Source: Actinomycetota bacterium (GTDB lineage Bacteria > Actinomycetota > Actinomycetes > Actinomycetales > Microbacteriaceae). From it: a stretch of DNA of 64,000 nucleotides. Every line of letters begins with the position of its first letter. Position 1 is the first letter of the stretch. The stretch is from positions 62,001 to 126,000 of the forward strand of contig JAIUPK010000004.1 in assembly GCA_020160915.1 (NCBI GenBank), given 5' to 3'. The notes under the pieces are model-generated. The model ran no database searches. It saw only the letters and a list, made by a program, of their open reading frames with translations, and was not told the DNA's origin. Shown piece by piece: positions 1 to 8,545 of this stretch. The position numbers and the translations under genes were made by a program.

Positions 1-4
1 AGCG

Positions 5-1462
5 ATGACTGCCAATAAGGAAACGTCTGCTGTCAAACTTCCGTTCGAGGCCGGCGAGCACCTTATTACGTGGCAGGTGCCGGATCGCAAAGGCAATTAC
101 ATTGGGATTCCGGGCCTTCTCACTGTCGAGCAAGGCAAGTACCCGTATGGCATCCTCTACGGTGACATGCCCATCGAATGGGTGTCCGAAGGCGCTACGG
201 GTGTTGCTTCGTTTCCCCAGCGGCACGCCTTCGATGCGCTCACGGGTCGACTCTCCAGCGGTGCCTTCGTTTCGCTGATGAACGGTGAACTGAGCTACAG
301 CTTCGCCGGGCAAGGGCGGGCCGTCGGCGCGTTCGCAGCTCTGTCTCTTGACGAGTTCGATATCTCCGAGCACCGGAAGTACTCCTCGATCGAACTCCAG
401 ATCGAGGGACTGGAATCGGTCGCTGGAATCGCCCCGATCTCGCGCGTCAAGATGCCGATGAAAGCCGGCGACGAACCTGTCTGGACAGCCACCGTAGACA
501 AGGATGCGAAGTTCATCTGGAGAGCTGCCGAAAGCTCGATGACCTTCAGCTACGACTACACCGTTCGCGCCCTCGACGGCTACGAGTTCAGGATGGCCTT
601 TGGCCCCGTTCTGCGTCTCACCTCAGATGTGCCGCTGACGGTAGCCGATTGGTGGCTCGACTGGGTGAGGCCGCTCCGCCAGCTCGTCTCCCTCCTGACA
701 GGCGGGCCGAGAGAGGTTCGCTACCTACTCGCTGTAGTCAATGATGCGGCGCCCCGCTCTCACCGCGACCAAGTTTTCGGCTGGGACATCACCCACCTGC
801 CGGTCAACTCGACACGAGCATCAGTTGAGAAGATTCACTCGGCAGTCAGCCTCACTAACGACAAGCTGAGCCTTCTCGATCTGCTGCACGCCTGGCAAGC
901 TCAGGTGGTATCAAGACACCCCCTTTTCGAGACCTACGGCACGATGACCACGACCGTCGACCAGCATCCGCGCTCGCAGTTCCTGCTACTACTTCAAGCG
1001 CTAGAGGGATCGTACGGATTCGAGAACCGCGCCAAGCACGAGGCGGACAGAGAAAAGTACGCCGCAAAGCGTGAGGGCGTGATCGAGCGAGCTCAAGAGC
1101 TACTGGAAGAGCATGACCTTGCCTTCGTTGATAAGAACCTACGCAAAGAGGCGCAGCAGGGCCTCGATTCCGCGTTGGCCGACCTACTAAAGCGGCTGCC
1201 TAAAGAAGTATCGGATGAACTCGCCAAGAGCGCCTTGATCCAGATTGTCCGGAAAGAGCACGTCGGTAAGGGGACGCTGCCGATACAAGCTGCGCTCACC
1301 CGAGCGCGCAACGCGCTGTCGCACGGCTCAGGCTCGTTCGATGCCAACGACTTGCATGTCGTGGCCGACATCCTCGAGCGGGCGGTGCGTTCGGAAGCAG
1401 TTCGGTTGCTAGGTGCTCCCGTGGCTGCTCAGGAGCGCGCGGCCAGGAAAGCGGAGCGCTGA
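5..1462 (+). CDS. ApeA-like HEPN-domain protein
   Basis: A 485-residue soluble protein. The first 300 or so residues form a beta-rich region of the ApeA N-terminal type. The C-terminal third is helical and carries the motif RNALSH (Arg435, His440), the R-x4-H signature of HEPN RNases. Proteins of this build are known as single-gene abortive-infection factors that cut RNA after phage infection. The next gene, 133 bp downstream on the same strand, is a PHP/SMC-type ATPase, so the pair looks like defence cargo at an island end. The ATG at position 5 gives a natural N-terminus, but the upstream DNA is outside the window and an earlier start cannot be excluded. The HEPN assignment is seen in the sequence; the phage-defence role is inferred from the family. 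Confidence 0.68.
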   Translation: MTANKETSAVKLPFEAGEHLITWQVPDRKGNYIGIPGLLTVEQGKYPYGILYGDMPIEWVSEGATGVASFPQRHAFDALTGRLSSGAFVSLMNGELSYSFAGQGRAVGAFAALSLDEFDISEHRKYSSIELQIEGLESVAGIAPISRVKMPMKAGDEPVWTATVDKDAKFIWRAAESSMTFSYDYTVRALDGYEFRMAFGPVLRLTSDVPLTVADWWLDWVRPLRQLVSLLTGGPREVRYLLAVVNDAAPRSHRDQVFGWDITHLPVNSTRASVEKIHSAVSLTNDKLSLLDLLHAWQAQVVSRHPLFETYGTMTTTVDQHPRSQFLLLLQALEGSYGFENRAKHEADREKYAAKREGVIERAQELLEEHDLAFVDKNLRKEAQQGLDSALADLLKRLPKEVSDELAKSALIQIVRKEHVGKGTLPIQAALTRARNALSHGSGSFDANDLHVVADILERAVRSEAVRLLGAPVAAQERAARKAER

Positions 1463-1594
1463 TGCCCCGATGATGACGTCTTCCGGCAATGGTCGAGCCG
1501 CGGCGCCGGCTGATCTTCACGCGGGTAGGAGCGAATGTCCAAGGCTGCGGCTGGCAAATGGAGCCAGCGGCTCAAGCAAGATTCGGAGAACTGA

Positions 1595-4219
1595 ATGAGT
1601 GCTCAAAGCACACCAGGAGCACGTTGGGTAAGAGCTGCCCTTCAAGTCAATCCATACGAGTACCAGGGCAAGAATGCGCCGGCGACCTTCTACGATACGG
1701 AGGCCGACTACAACAAAGCTCTCCTTGACGAATGTGACGCCCAGGGCATCGAACTCATCGCAGTCACCGACCACTGGAAGGTCGAATCGGCTCTTCAACT
1801 CATCAATGACGCAGCAGACCGAGGAATCGTGGCGCTTCCCGGCTTCGAAGCGAACTCTGACGAGGGCATTCACATCCTCGTGATCTTTGACACCGTAACT
1901 GAAACTGCCGCTATCAACGCCGCGATAGGCATCTGCGGTGTCGCGCCCGGGTGCGCCAACGGCACTACAGGAAGACCGTTTGCGGAGATATTAGAGAAAA
2001 TGTCAGCGCAGGGCGCGCTGGTAGTTCCCGCCCACGTCAACATAGCGAACAGTGGTTTGTTGACGGGGCGTGGGGGTCAGCCACTCGTCACCAAGATCAA
2101 GCATCCGGATCTTCATGCAATTGGAGTCACCCCGAGCCAACCAGACGGCACTGATCAGGCAGCAATCATCAACGGAACCAAGCCTTACGATCGGTCACAT
2201 CCGCTCGCCGTAATTTACGCCGATGACGTGACGAAACCCGCGACCTTCGGAAGTCCAGGCGCAAGTAGCTGGTTCAAAGTCAGCCGTCTGTGCGTCGACA
2301 GCCTCAAGCTGGCGGTAAGAACACCAGAAACACGTATTTCGTTGGCGAACCCGGCAGTCGAGACACGCCCGGTCCTGAAGGAGATCTCGTGGGTGGGAGG
2401 TTTCCTGGACGGTGTCACCATCCCGTTCTCAACCGACCTCACAGCGTTGATCGGCGGGCGAGGAACTGGCAAGTCCACTACCATTGAGAGCCTCCGATTC
2501 GTCCTGGGACTCACACCGATAGGCGCTGAAGCGAAGCGAGATCACGACGGAATTGTCAATGGCGTCCTCAAATCAGGCACCGTCGTGCAGCTGCTAGTTG
2601 AAACCACGTCGCCCTCCGTCCGCACCTTCACCATCGAACGCTCCGTCAACAACCTGCCGGTTGTTAAAGACGAGAGCGGCACTGCCACCAGCCTCCAGCC
2701 GGTCGACGTGATCGCGAACGTCGAGATCTTCGGTCAGCACGAACTCGCCGAGCTGACGAACGACAACTCAAAGGTCGCGAGCATGCTGCAGCGTTTCCAA
2801 GGAAGCGGGGAGCTCACCGATGAACACAGCGAAACACTGTCCAAACTCACACAGAACCGCGAGAAGCTGACGCGCGCTGAAGAAGGGCGCACACAACTCG
2901 AAGACGAACTCACGGACATCCCTCGACTGGAAGAACAAGTTCGGCACTACACCGACACCGACGTGCCGACCCGGCTGAAAGAAGTAACGCGGCTCACGCA
3001 AGATGACGCCGTGTTCACCGAAGCAGGGGCACGCGTGACCGCAGCGCAGGAATCGCTCACGGCTCTCACTGACCCTCAGTTGATCACGAAGCTTGAAGCC
3101 GAGTTCGAGAACATCAAGGACTCGCCTCGCGTCGAGTATCTCAATCGTGCCCAATCCGCCTCCGTGGCACTTGCAACCAGGCTCGCATCGCTCGCCGCCG
3201 AGGCCCGGCAGGCGCTTGAGACAGCGTCCTCAGAGATTACAACTGCAAAATCCGAGTGGACAGAGGTCGTCCGCGAACAACGGGACGAACATGATGAAGT
3301 TCTTCGGAACCTCGTCGCGGAGGGGCTAGAGCCGAACAAGTATCTCGATACGACGAAGGCGCTTGAAGCCCTGAAGGCCAAGGAATCTCGTCGAGCAGGA
3401 ATCGCAACAAGCCTCCAGAGTCTGCTGACCGAGCGGGCAACGCTACTGCAAACTCTCACGGGCCATGAGAACGACCGAGCACGAGAGTTGACCGAGGCTA
3501 TCCGAGCCGCCAACTCTGCAACCGGCGGTGTCGTAATCGTGAAGCCTGTTTCGGCCTCTGACCGTAAACACATCAAGACAGTGATCGAGCAGTCCATCTC
3601 TGGTCAACGTAATCGGATCATGGCCGCGATCGATCAGGTGAGCTTTTCGACGCGAGCGTTCGTTGAGGCAGTGCGAAAGGGCGAGGCAGAACTGAGCGCA
3701 CAATTCTCAATCAGCGGGGCTCAAGCGCGCTCACTCTTCGATGCCGGGGAACCTCTTTTCCGTCAACTCGAAGAACTATCGGTTGGTCAGGCAGTCGAAG
3801 TTCAACTGGATGTTCAGGCGGGCACCGGCACGCGCGAGTTCAAAAAGATGGACGACCTATCCAAAGGGCAGCGAGCCACTGCCCTCTTGCTTCTACTCCT
3901 CGGCGCTTCGAACGCTCCACTCGTGATCGATCAGCCGGAGGACGATCTCGATAACCGCTTCATCTACGACGGCATCGTGACTCACCTTCGCAAGCTGAAA
4001 GGAAAGCGTCAGATCATCGCAAGCACTCACAACGCGAATGTGCCCGTGCTGGGTGACGCTGAGTTGATCGTCGCGCTCGAAGGAGATGGACAGAACGGCC
4101 GTGCTGCGGCGGACGGTATTGGGTCATTGGATGACGTGGCGATCCGGTCGCATGTCGAGAACGTTCTTGAGGGCGGCCCGGCGGCGTTCAACGCCCGCCA
4201 GCATCTTTACGGCTTTTAG
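1595..4219 (+). CDS. TrlF-like PHP/SMC-type AAA ATPase
   Basis: An 874-residue protein. Residues 1-235 are a PHP-like domain with the blocks AVTDHW and PGFEANSDEG. A Walker A loop GGRGTGKST lies near residue 288. A long charged coiled-coil arm follows to about residue 700. The C-terminal part has an ABC-type signature LSKGQR and the Walker B/D-loop block VIDQPEDDLDN, then an H-loop ASTHNAN. This is the SMC/RecN-like split ATPase plan of the TrlF family, whose members are linked to RNA-targeting defence. The HxH motif that opens most PHP domains is not visible (ALQVNP stands there), so metal-dependent hydrolysis is uncertain. It stands between the HEPN gene and a tRNA attachment site. Confidence 0.72.
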   Translation: MSAQSTPGARWVRAALQVNPYEYQGKNAPATFYDTEADYNKALLDECDAQGIELIAVTDHWKVESALQLINDAADRGIVALPGFEANSDEGIHILVIFDTVTETAAINAAIGICGVAPGCANGTTGRPFAEILEKMSAQGALVVPAHVNIANSGLLTGRGGQPLVTKIKHPDLHAIGVTPSQPDGTDQAAIINGTKPYDRSHPLAVIYADDVTKPATFGSPGASSWFKVSRLCVDSLKLAVRTPETRISLANPAVETRPVLKEISWVGGFLDGVTIPFSTDLTALIGGRGTGKSTTIESLRFVLGLTPIGAEAKRDHDGIVNGVLKSGTVVQLLVETTSPSVRTFTIERSVNNLPVVKDESGTATSLQPVDVIANVEIFGQHELAELTNDNSKVASMLQRFQGSGELTDEHSETLSKLTQNREKLTRAEEGRTQLEDELTDIPRLEEQVRHYTDTDVPTRLKEVTRLTQDDAVFTEAGARVTAAQESLTALTDPQLITKLEAEFENIKDSPRVEYLNRAQSASVALATRLASLAAEARQALETASSEITTAKSEWTEVVREQRDEHDEVLRNLVAEGLEPNKYLDTTKALEALKAKESRRAGIATSLQSLLTERATLLQTLTGHENDRARELTEAIRAANSATGGVVIVKPVSASDRKHIKTVIEQSISGQRNRIMAAIDQVSFSTRAFVEAVRKGEAELSAQFSISGAQARSLFDAGEPLFRQLEELSVGQAVEVQLDVQAGTGTREFKKMDDLSKGQRATALLLLLLGASNAPLVIDQPEDDLDNRFIYDGIVTHLRKLKGKRQIIASTHNANVPVLGDAELIVALEGDGQNGRAAADGIGSLDDVAIRSHVENVLEGGPAAFNARQHLYGF

Positions 4220-4340
4220 CCGGCTTCGAAGTCAGGATGCCGGTCATGGTCGTAACCGCGCGTTCGCGCCTTCAGCGGCGAAGGAATCGACTGCGGATGG
4301 GGGGACCAAAAGGGGACCAGAATCATGCAATCCATGCATC

Positions 4341-4366
4341 GCATGACCTGCTCTGCATGATCTGCT
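4341..4366. repeat. 12-bp direct repeat beside the attachment site
   Basis: GCATGACCTGCT (4341-4352) and GCATGATCTGCT (4355-4366) are direct copies 14 bp apart with one mismatch. A GGGGACC pair flanking AAAA lies just upstream, near 4300-4320. Both sit 45-110 bp left of the tRNA fragment, where arm-type binding sites for a tyrosine integrase would be expected. No integrase gene is in the window. The repeats are seen; the recombination role is inference. Confidence 0.4.
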
Positions 4367-4410
4367 CCCCGGAACTACGGGTTTTCGGCTTGAACCGGAG
4401 CGTTTGGACG

Positions 4411-4454
4411 CCTGGGGGTCAAGGGGTCGCAAGTTCAAATCTTGTCAGCCCGAC
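4411..4454 (+). other. 3' fragment of tRNA-Pro(GGG), likely att site
   Basis: From the anticodon loop onward the sequence follows a tRNA-Pro: loop CTGGGGG with anticodon GGG, 3' anticodon stem TCAAG, variable region GGGTC, T-arm GCAAG-TTCAAAT-CTTGT, then an acceptor end CAGCCCGAC. No matching D-arm or 5' acceptor strand lies upstream, so the gene is only its 3' part. Such fragments arise when an element integrates into a tRNA gene and leaves a copy of the 3' end at its far edge. That places the element to the left, with the intact tRNA and probably the integrase gene beyond the window start. Confidence 0.75.
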
Positions 4455-4457
4455 TCA

Positions 4458-4498
4458 ATACGCGGAATGGCCGCCCATAGGGCGGCCATTCCGCGTAT
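4458..4498 (+). terminator. 19-bp hairpin after the tRNA fragment
   Basis: Two perfectly complementary 19-nt arms (4458-4476 and 4480-4498) are separated by the 3-nt loop ATA. There is no T tract. It lies four bases after the tRNA-Pro 3' end, so it is probably the terminator of the original tRNA gene, left on the chromosomal side of the junction. A hairpin this long and perfect could also act in recombination. Confidence 0.6.
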
Positions 4499-4751
4499 AG
4501 ATGGCTGCTGTCATCGGGGTCCCCGCCGCGCCGGTTCCGGCGCATCGCACAACACGGGATGCTCGGCTCATGCGAGCGGCCGCGATGTGCCGGCCGTGCC
4601 GGTGGGGCGCAGCCCACTCAGCGAAAGGGCAAAGCGCTTTCGCGTCACGGTCGATGTGCCGATCGTGCCACTACAGCACCGCGGAGTTTCAAGTTCAAGG
4701 CGGTAGGCTTGTTCGAGGATGAATCAATAGGGCCATGGTGTTCATTTGGAG

Positions 4752-4970
4752 GTGCCGGGTAACTTGCCTAGGTTCGAGAGCCGTCGCCCGAGAAAACCCT
4801 GCTCCCGATGCGGCGAATGGATTCGATTCGCGCGTGACGGACGCCCAGCGGATCACACTGACAAATTTGGTATTCATTGCCCCGAGAGTCCCTCTGAACG
4901 GATTGGTCGGACGGACTCAAGTGTTCGGGCTGTGAGCGGCGGACTGCCTGGATCGGGAAAGCGGCGCTAA
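4752..4970 (+). CDS. small CCHC zinc-ribbon-like protein (tentative)
   Basis: A 72-codon frame with the spaced motif C-x2-C-G then HxxxxxxxHC (CSRCGEW ... GIHCPES, about residues 17-44). This resembles small zinc-ribbon proteins common in actinobacteria and their phages, read as C-P-x-C-G-R ... H ... C-P-G-S. The start is unclear: TTG at 4746, GTG at 4752 or TTG at 4764, near the sequence GGAGG. Apart from this frame, 4499-5204 shows no convincing gene. A 162-codon frame on the other strand was judged less likely because it has no recognisable domain. Confidence 0.35.
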   Translation: MPGNLPRFESRRPRKPCSRCGEWIRFARDGRPADHTDKFGIHCPESPSERIGRTDSSVRAVSGGLPGSGKRR

Positions 4971-5204
4971 GAGCAGTGGCAAAGTTGGAGCCGGGGAGGT
5001 CGCCTTCAGGAATCCCGCAGTACGGAGCGCCGAAGATAGTTCTGGAGAACGTGACGACCTTGTCCAGCGTCATCGGCCACGACGTCCAGGCGCTTGCTCC
5101 CCTTCCTGTGCTCCTTGAGTGTGAGGTCTGTTGGGCTAGGTCGCGTGTCAGGTTGATGAGGGAGCGGAGGGCGTCGCGAATCGTGACGACACCCTCCTCA
5201 CCGA

Positions 5205-6041
5205 CTACCCCACCTTCACGAAGTACGGCTCGCTCAGGAAAGTAGAGATCGCCCACGTCCCCTTGTCGATGTCCGCGCTCGGCGCCATGATCACGAGGTT
5301 GCCCGTCGCAGACGCGCCGTTGTACATCTCGTTTATGTCCTTGTAGTCACCAGGGGCTACGACGTAGGCCTCGGAGTGAGTGGTGCCAGCCGCGGAGACG
5401 AACTCGATCGTCACGTCTAACCAGGGCGTGCCACTCTCGTTGCCCACGTAGGTGTAAGTCACCGGCACGAGGATGTACTGGAATCCAGGATCGGCGGGGG
5501 AGTTGAACTGGTTTTCGGCGGCGATCACATCACCGGCGTTCAGATTCGCCGCACCGATCTGGATCTGCCAGATGGGTCCGCTCGCGTTGCTGATCTCGAT
5601 CGTGGATCCTGCCGCCGCCGGGTTCGCGCGCGTTCCCTCCTCGGCGGCCGGGGGTGCATCAGGCGTGGGCGCGTCCGTGGGCTCGGCCACAGGAGCCGGG
5701 ACTTGGTCGGGCTCAGCGATCTGAGCACCGACCCCACCGACGATGGTCGCAATGCTCACACCGATCGCCACGATCAGGGCGATCGGTCCCAGAATGACTC
5801 CCGTGAGGGCCTTCCTGCGACCGGCCGACTTCGAGACCAGAGCGATGATACCGAGGATCAGGGCCGCGATCGCGGGAAGGAAGGCCACGAAGCTGAGGCC
5901 GGGGATGATCGCTCCGATGATGGCGACGATCCCGACGATCATCGCGGCGAGGGCGAGGCCCGACTTCGGCCTCGGTTCGGCAGTCGGCGACGGAAGCGTC
6001 GGGGTCGGATTGGGAATCGGTGTGGTGTTTCTGTCTGACAC
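5205..6041 (-). CDS. membrane-anchored DUF4190/DUF4352-like exported protein
   Basis: The GTG at 6041 is preceded by AGGAG five bases upstream and gives 278 residues, MSDRNTTPIPNP onward; a longer frame to 6206 lacks such a site. A short proline-rich N-terminus leads into two hydrophobic segments (about residues 29-60 and 75-105), the DUF4190 pattern. After a Pro/Ala linker, residues 150-278 form a beta-rich domain with IQIGAANLNAGDVIAAENQFN and FQYILVPVTYTYVGNES, as in DUF4352 extracellular immunoglobulin-like modules. The likely location is a membrane anchor with the C-terminal domain outside. Its role is unknown. It is divergent from the BREX remnant to its right. Confidence 0.65.
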   Translation of the reverse strand: MSDRNTTPIPNPTPTLPSPTAEPRPKSGLALAAMIVGIVAIIGAIIPGLSFVAFLPAIAALILGIIALVSKSAGRRKALTGVILGPIALIVAIGVSIATIVGGVGAQIAEPDQVPAPVAEPTDAPTPDAPPAAEEGTRANPAAAGSTIEISNASGPIWQIQIGAANLNAGDVIAAENQFNSPADPGFQYILVPVTYTYVGNESGTPWLDVTIEFVSAAGTTHSEAYVVAPGDYKDINEMYNGASATGNLVIMAPSADIDKGTWAISTFLSEPYFVKVG

Positions 6042-6349
6042 AAGAACTCCTCTGAAGGAACTGCGCAACGCAAGGCGCGCTGGACCTGCCGTTGGCAAGT
6101 CGAGCAGTTGAGCAGAAGGCACCGACATTCGGCATAGCTGTAGTCGGGATTGCAATCCAAGACCGTCGATGTCCGAGGCTGGCAATAGGTTGACGAACTT
6201 GCCCAATTGCCCTGAGTGTGTTCACGGAAGGACGTCTCGTGCCAACTCCTGTAGCGCCCCGGCGCCCGATCGCCGCTATCGATTCACCCCCGCTCGATCG
6301 AGGTATTGGATCGAGAGGATTCGTCGCGCTTCGTCGCTACGCTAGGACC

Positions 6350-6961
6350 GTGCCCGACACCCAGAACGATCAGCCGAGCTACAAGCTGTCGTTCACGTCT
6401 GGCGGTTTGTTCTTACGCGGCGCGGCCGTCGCTGCGCGCCTCTTCGCGGAGACCGACAGCTGGGTCCAGACTCGGGAGATCATCGATCGGGACAACCTCC
6501 TTCAGGCACGAACGTCATCGAGTGCGAAGCGCCTGGGACGCGAACTCGTCCAGCGAATGCAGGAACTCACCCAGCGCGAACTCCAACTACTCACAGAGGC
6601 CAGCTCCGATGAGAGCGCGCAAATCATGTGGGCCGCAGCCTGCCGCAGATATCTCCTGGTTGGGGAGTTCGCCGAGAACGTGCTCCGCGAGCGATACCTC
6701 CTCATGGCGACCGATGTGCTTCCTGAGCACTTCGAGGCATTCCTCCGGGGGCAATCGTTATGGCATCCAGAGCTAGGTGGCATCAAGGAGTCAACGATGC
6801 GGAAGCTGCGAACGAATACATTCCTGATGATGAGACAGGCAGACCTGATCACGGTGGAGGGCTCGATTGTGCCGGCGGTGATCTCGAGCCGAGTTCGTGA
6901 CGAGTTCTCCAAGCGCTCAGTGAGCGACGTCCGTTTCTTTCCGACGCGGGAGGCAGCGTGA
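6350..6961 (+). CDS. brxA: BREX protein BrxA (DUF1819)
   Basis: 203 residues from the GTG at 6350 (MPDTQNDQPSYKLSFTSGG). The frame is open back to 6218, but the upstream part is low-complexity and BrxA proteins are about 200 residues long. The start SYKLSFTSGGLFLRGAAVAARLF, the central AACRRYLLVGEFAENVLRERYL and the C-terminal block LWHPELGGIKESTMRKLRTN fit DUF1819. BrxA is a small DNA-binding component of BREX phage defence. The stop overlaps the GTG of brxB by four bases, so the two are translationally coupled. The rest of the BREX operon is missing. Confidence 0.78.
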   Translation: MPDTQNDQPSYKLSFTSGGLFLRGAAVAARLFAETDSWVQTREIIDRDNLLQARTSSSAKRLGRELVQRMQELTQRELQLLTEASSDESAQIMWAAACRRYLLVGEFAENVLRERYLLMATDVLPEHFEAFLRGQSLWHPELGGIKESTMRKLRTNTFLMMRQADLITVEGSIVPAVISSRVRDEFSKRSVSDVRFFPTREAA

Positions 6962-7560
6962 GTACCCAGCAGGTAGTCGAGGAGGAGAAGCGCCTATTGT
7001 CGGTTCTCAGCAGCCCGAGGTTCCTTGCCATGGAAGGGCTCGGCAATGAGGTGCCCTTCTTCATCTATCCCTACGACCCTGAGGATGCCCTCGAGGTCGG
7101 TGCCGCCAAGAAGCGGCTGAAGAACAAGCTAAAGAACGACCGCGGTGTGACAGTACTTGAGATCAACCTCTACGACCTCACGGTCGAGATGCTCCAGGAG
7201 CGCGGCGTGTGGGATCGACTACTTCAGCTCGAAGTTGAGCAGGGCAAGGAAGCCTTCATTAAACCTCTGCAGAACATGCTCGACCCCGGCTCGAAGCTGA
7301 TGCCGGCGATCAAGGCGCGGCTCGATGAGAACCCGCACGACATCCTGTTTCTCACCGGGATCGGTGAGGTGTTCCCCTACATCCGTTCCCACAACGTGCT
7401 CAACAACCTGCAGTCGATCGCAGGGGATCGCCCGGTCCTCGTGTTTTTCCCCGGCGACTACAAGCATTCGGGAGTGGGCGGATCCTCGCTCGTGCTCTTC
7501 GGCAAACTCAAAGACGACAACTACTACCGGGCGTTCGACATCCGGAACTGGGAGGCCTGA
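6958..7560 (+). CDS. brxB: BREX protein BrxB (DUF1788)
   Basis: 200 residues starting with GTG inside the end of brxA. The order LSSPRFLAMEGLGNEVPFFI, IYPYDPEDALEV, then LFLTGIGEVFPYIRSHNVLNNLQ and VLVFFPGDYK is that of DUF1788/BrxB, a conserved BREX component of unknown biochemical role. It appears full length. The next codons after 7560 are the start of a truncated brxC, two bases downstream. An orphan BrxA/BrxB pair is not expected to be functional as BREX, so this is a relic or a donor of parts. Confidence 0.8.
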   Translation: MSTQQVVEEEKRLLSVLSSPRFLAMEGLGNEVPFFIYPYDPEDALEVGAAKKRLKNKLKNDRGVTVLEINLYDLTVEMLQERGVWDRLLQLEVEQGKEAFIKPLQNMLDPGSKLMPAIKARLDENPHDILFLTGIGEVFPYIRSHNVLNNLQSIAGDRPVLVFFPGDYKHSGVGGSSLVLFGKLKDDNYYRAFDIRNWEA

Positions 7561-7562
7561 CC

Positions 7563-7628
7563 ATGAAGCTCCATGAGATTTTCGAGAAGGACCTCACGCG
7601 CCCGGGGCGTGCCATGGTTCGCCACTGA
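7563..7628 (+). pseudogene. brxC: brxC reduced to 21 codons
   Basis: The frame starts two bases after brxB stops and reads MKLHEIFEKDLTRPGRAMVRH, then a stop. The first 14 residues match the usual N-terminus of BrxC (MK-x-x-x-L/I-F-E-K-D-x-x-R). BrxC is normally an ATPase of more than 1,000 residues. The match ends at about 7604, where the DNA passes into the body of a protein kinase in another frame. This is a deletion junction that removed nearly all of brxC and any following BREX genes. Confidence 0.7.
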
Positions 7629-8490
7629 GCTCATAAGCGGCCGCAGCCTTGCGGAGCACGTCGGCACTCAAGGCCCGATGGACCAAAATCAGCTGCTTGA
7701 TCTCGCCCACGACATCCTGTCGGCGCTAGTGGCAATCCATCACGTGGGATTGGTGCATCTCGATCTCAAGCCTGACAACGTAATGCTCGAGCCAGGCAAG
7801 GCGCGGTTGATCGATTTCGGACTCGTCACGAAGGCGAATGAGATGGGGCGACTCGGGGGAACACCCGGATTCTTCACGCCGGAACAACTTGACGACGTCA
7901 TTGAAGAGAGGGACTTTGCCCCAGCGGCAGACCTCTTCAAGCTCGGCGTGACTCTGGCGATCGCGGGTGGGATTCGGCTGGTTGACCTATGGGGAACAGA
8001 TCCCCGGGGCGAGGACGCGGCCGTGCGCGCAGCGATGAAGAAGGGCGCTGAGCTCGGGGAGTTGAAGCCAGCCTTGCGAGAGGTGATCGCGCCAATGCTC
8101 GCGTTCGAGCCGCGGAGCCGGCCGACGGCCGCTGTCGCGCTGCAGCGCGTTCGAGAACTCCTCCCCGTAGGCAATTCAAAAGGCTCTGGAAACGACGCAA
8201 CTCTACCGTCGCCCCCAGAGCCGTCTCCTCCCGCTGAGCTCTCTGCGCGGGCCGTGGCGCAGGGGAAGCCGATGCCGGCGTCGCCACCCGCCGGGGAGCG
8301 GCAGCCCAACGTTGGCGCGCGGGTCGTGGTTGTTGACCGCCTGGGCTTGGATTGGACAGGGGTCGTCGTCGGAGTGGACAGCAAGAGGCCGGGCAACATT
8401 CTTGTGAAACATGAGTCGACGCGCGGGAGTGAGAACGTGCGGTCGTATCCGTTGAATCAGGTGGTTCGCGGGGCGCCGCTAAAGGGCTGA
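7573..8490 (+). pseudogene. Ser/Thr protein kinase lacking its N-lobe
   Basis: From about 7604 the frame encodes a eukaryotic-type kinase beginning at the hinge (WFATELISGRSLAEHV), followed by the catalytic loop LVHLDLKPDNVML, the IDFGLV magnesium motif, TPGFFTPEQLDD and a normal C-lobe. The glycine-rich loop and the VAIK lysine are missing, so ATP binding should fail. The C-terminal 110 residues add a Pro-rich linker and a small domain (VGARVVVVDRLGLDWTGVVVGV). Its 5' end is fused out of frame to the first codons of brxC. Type 2 BREX/Pgl loci carry the kinase PglW, so this may be part of such a locus, but that is inference. Confidence 0.65.
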
Positions 8491-8545
8491 CAGTCTGCGT
8501 CGTTAGACGGAGTCCGCAACTACGGGGTGTCGGGACGGCCCGTTA

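Noticed and set aside
4768..5256. 162-codon minus-strand frame
   Set aside because: No domain, no good start, and it overlaps the end of the exported protein gene.
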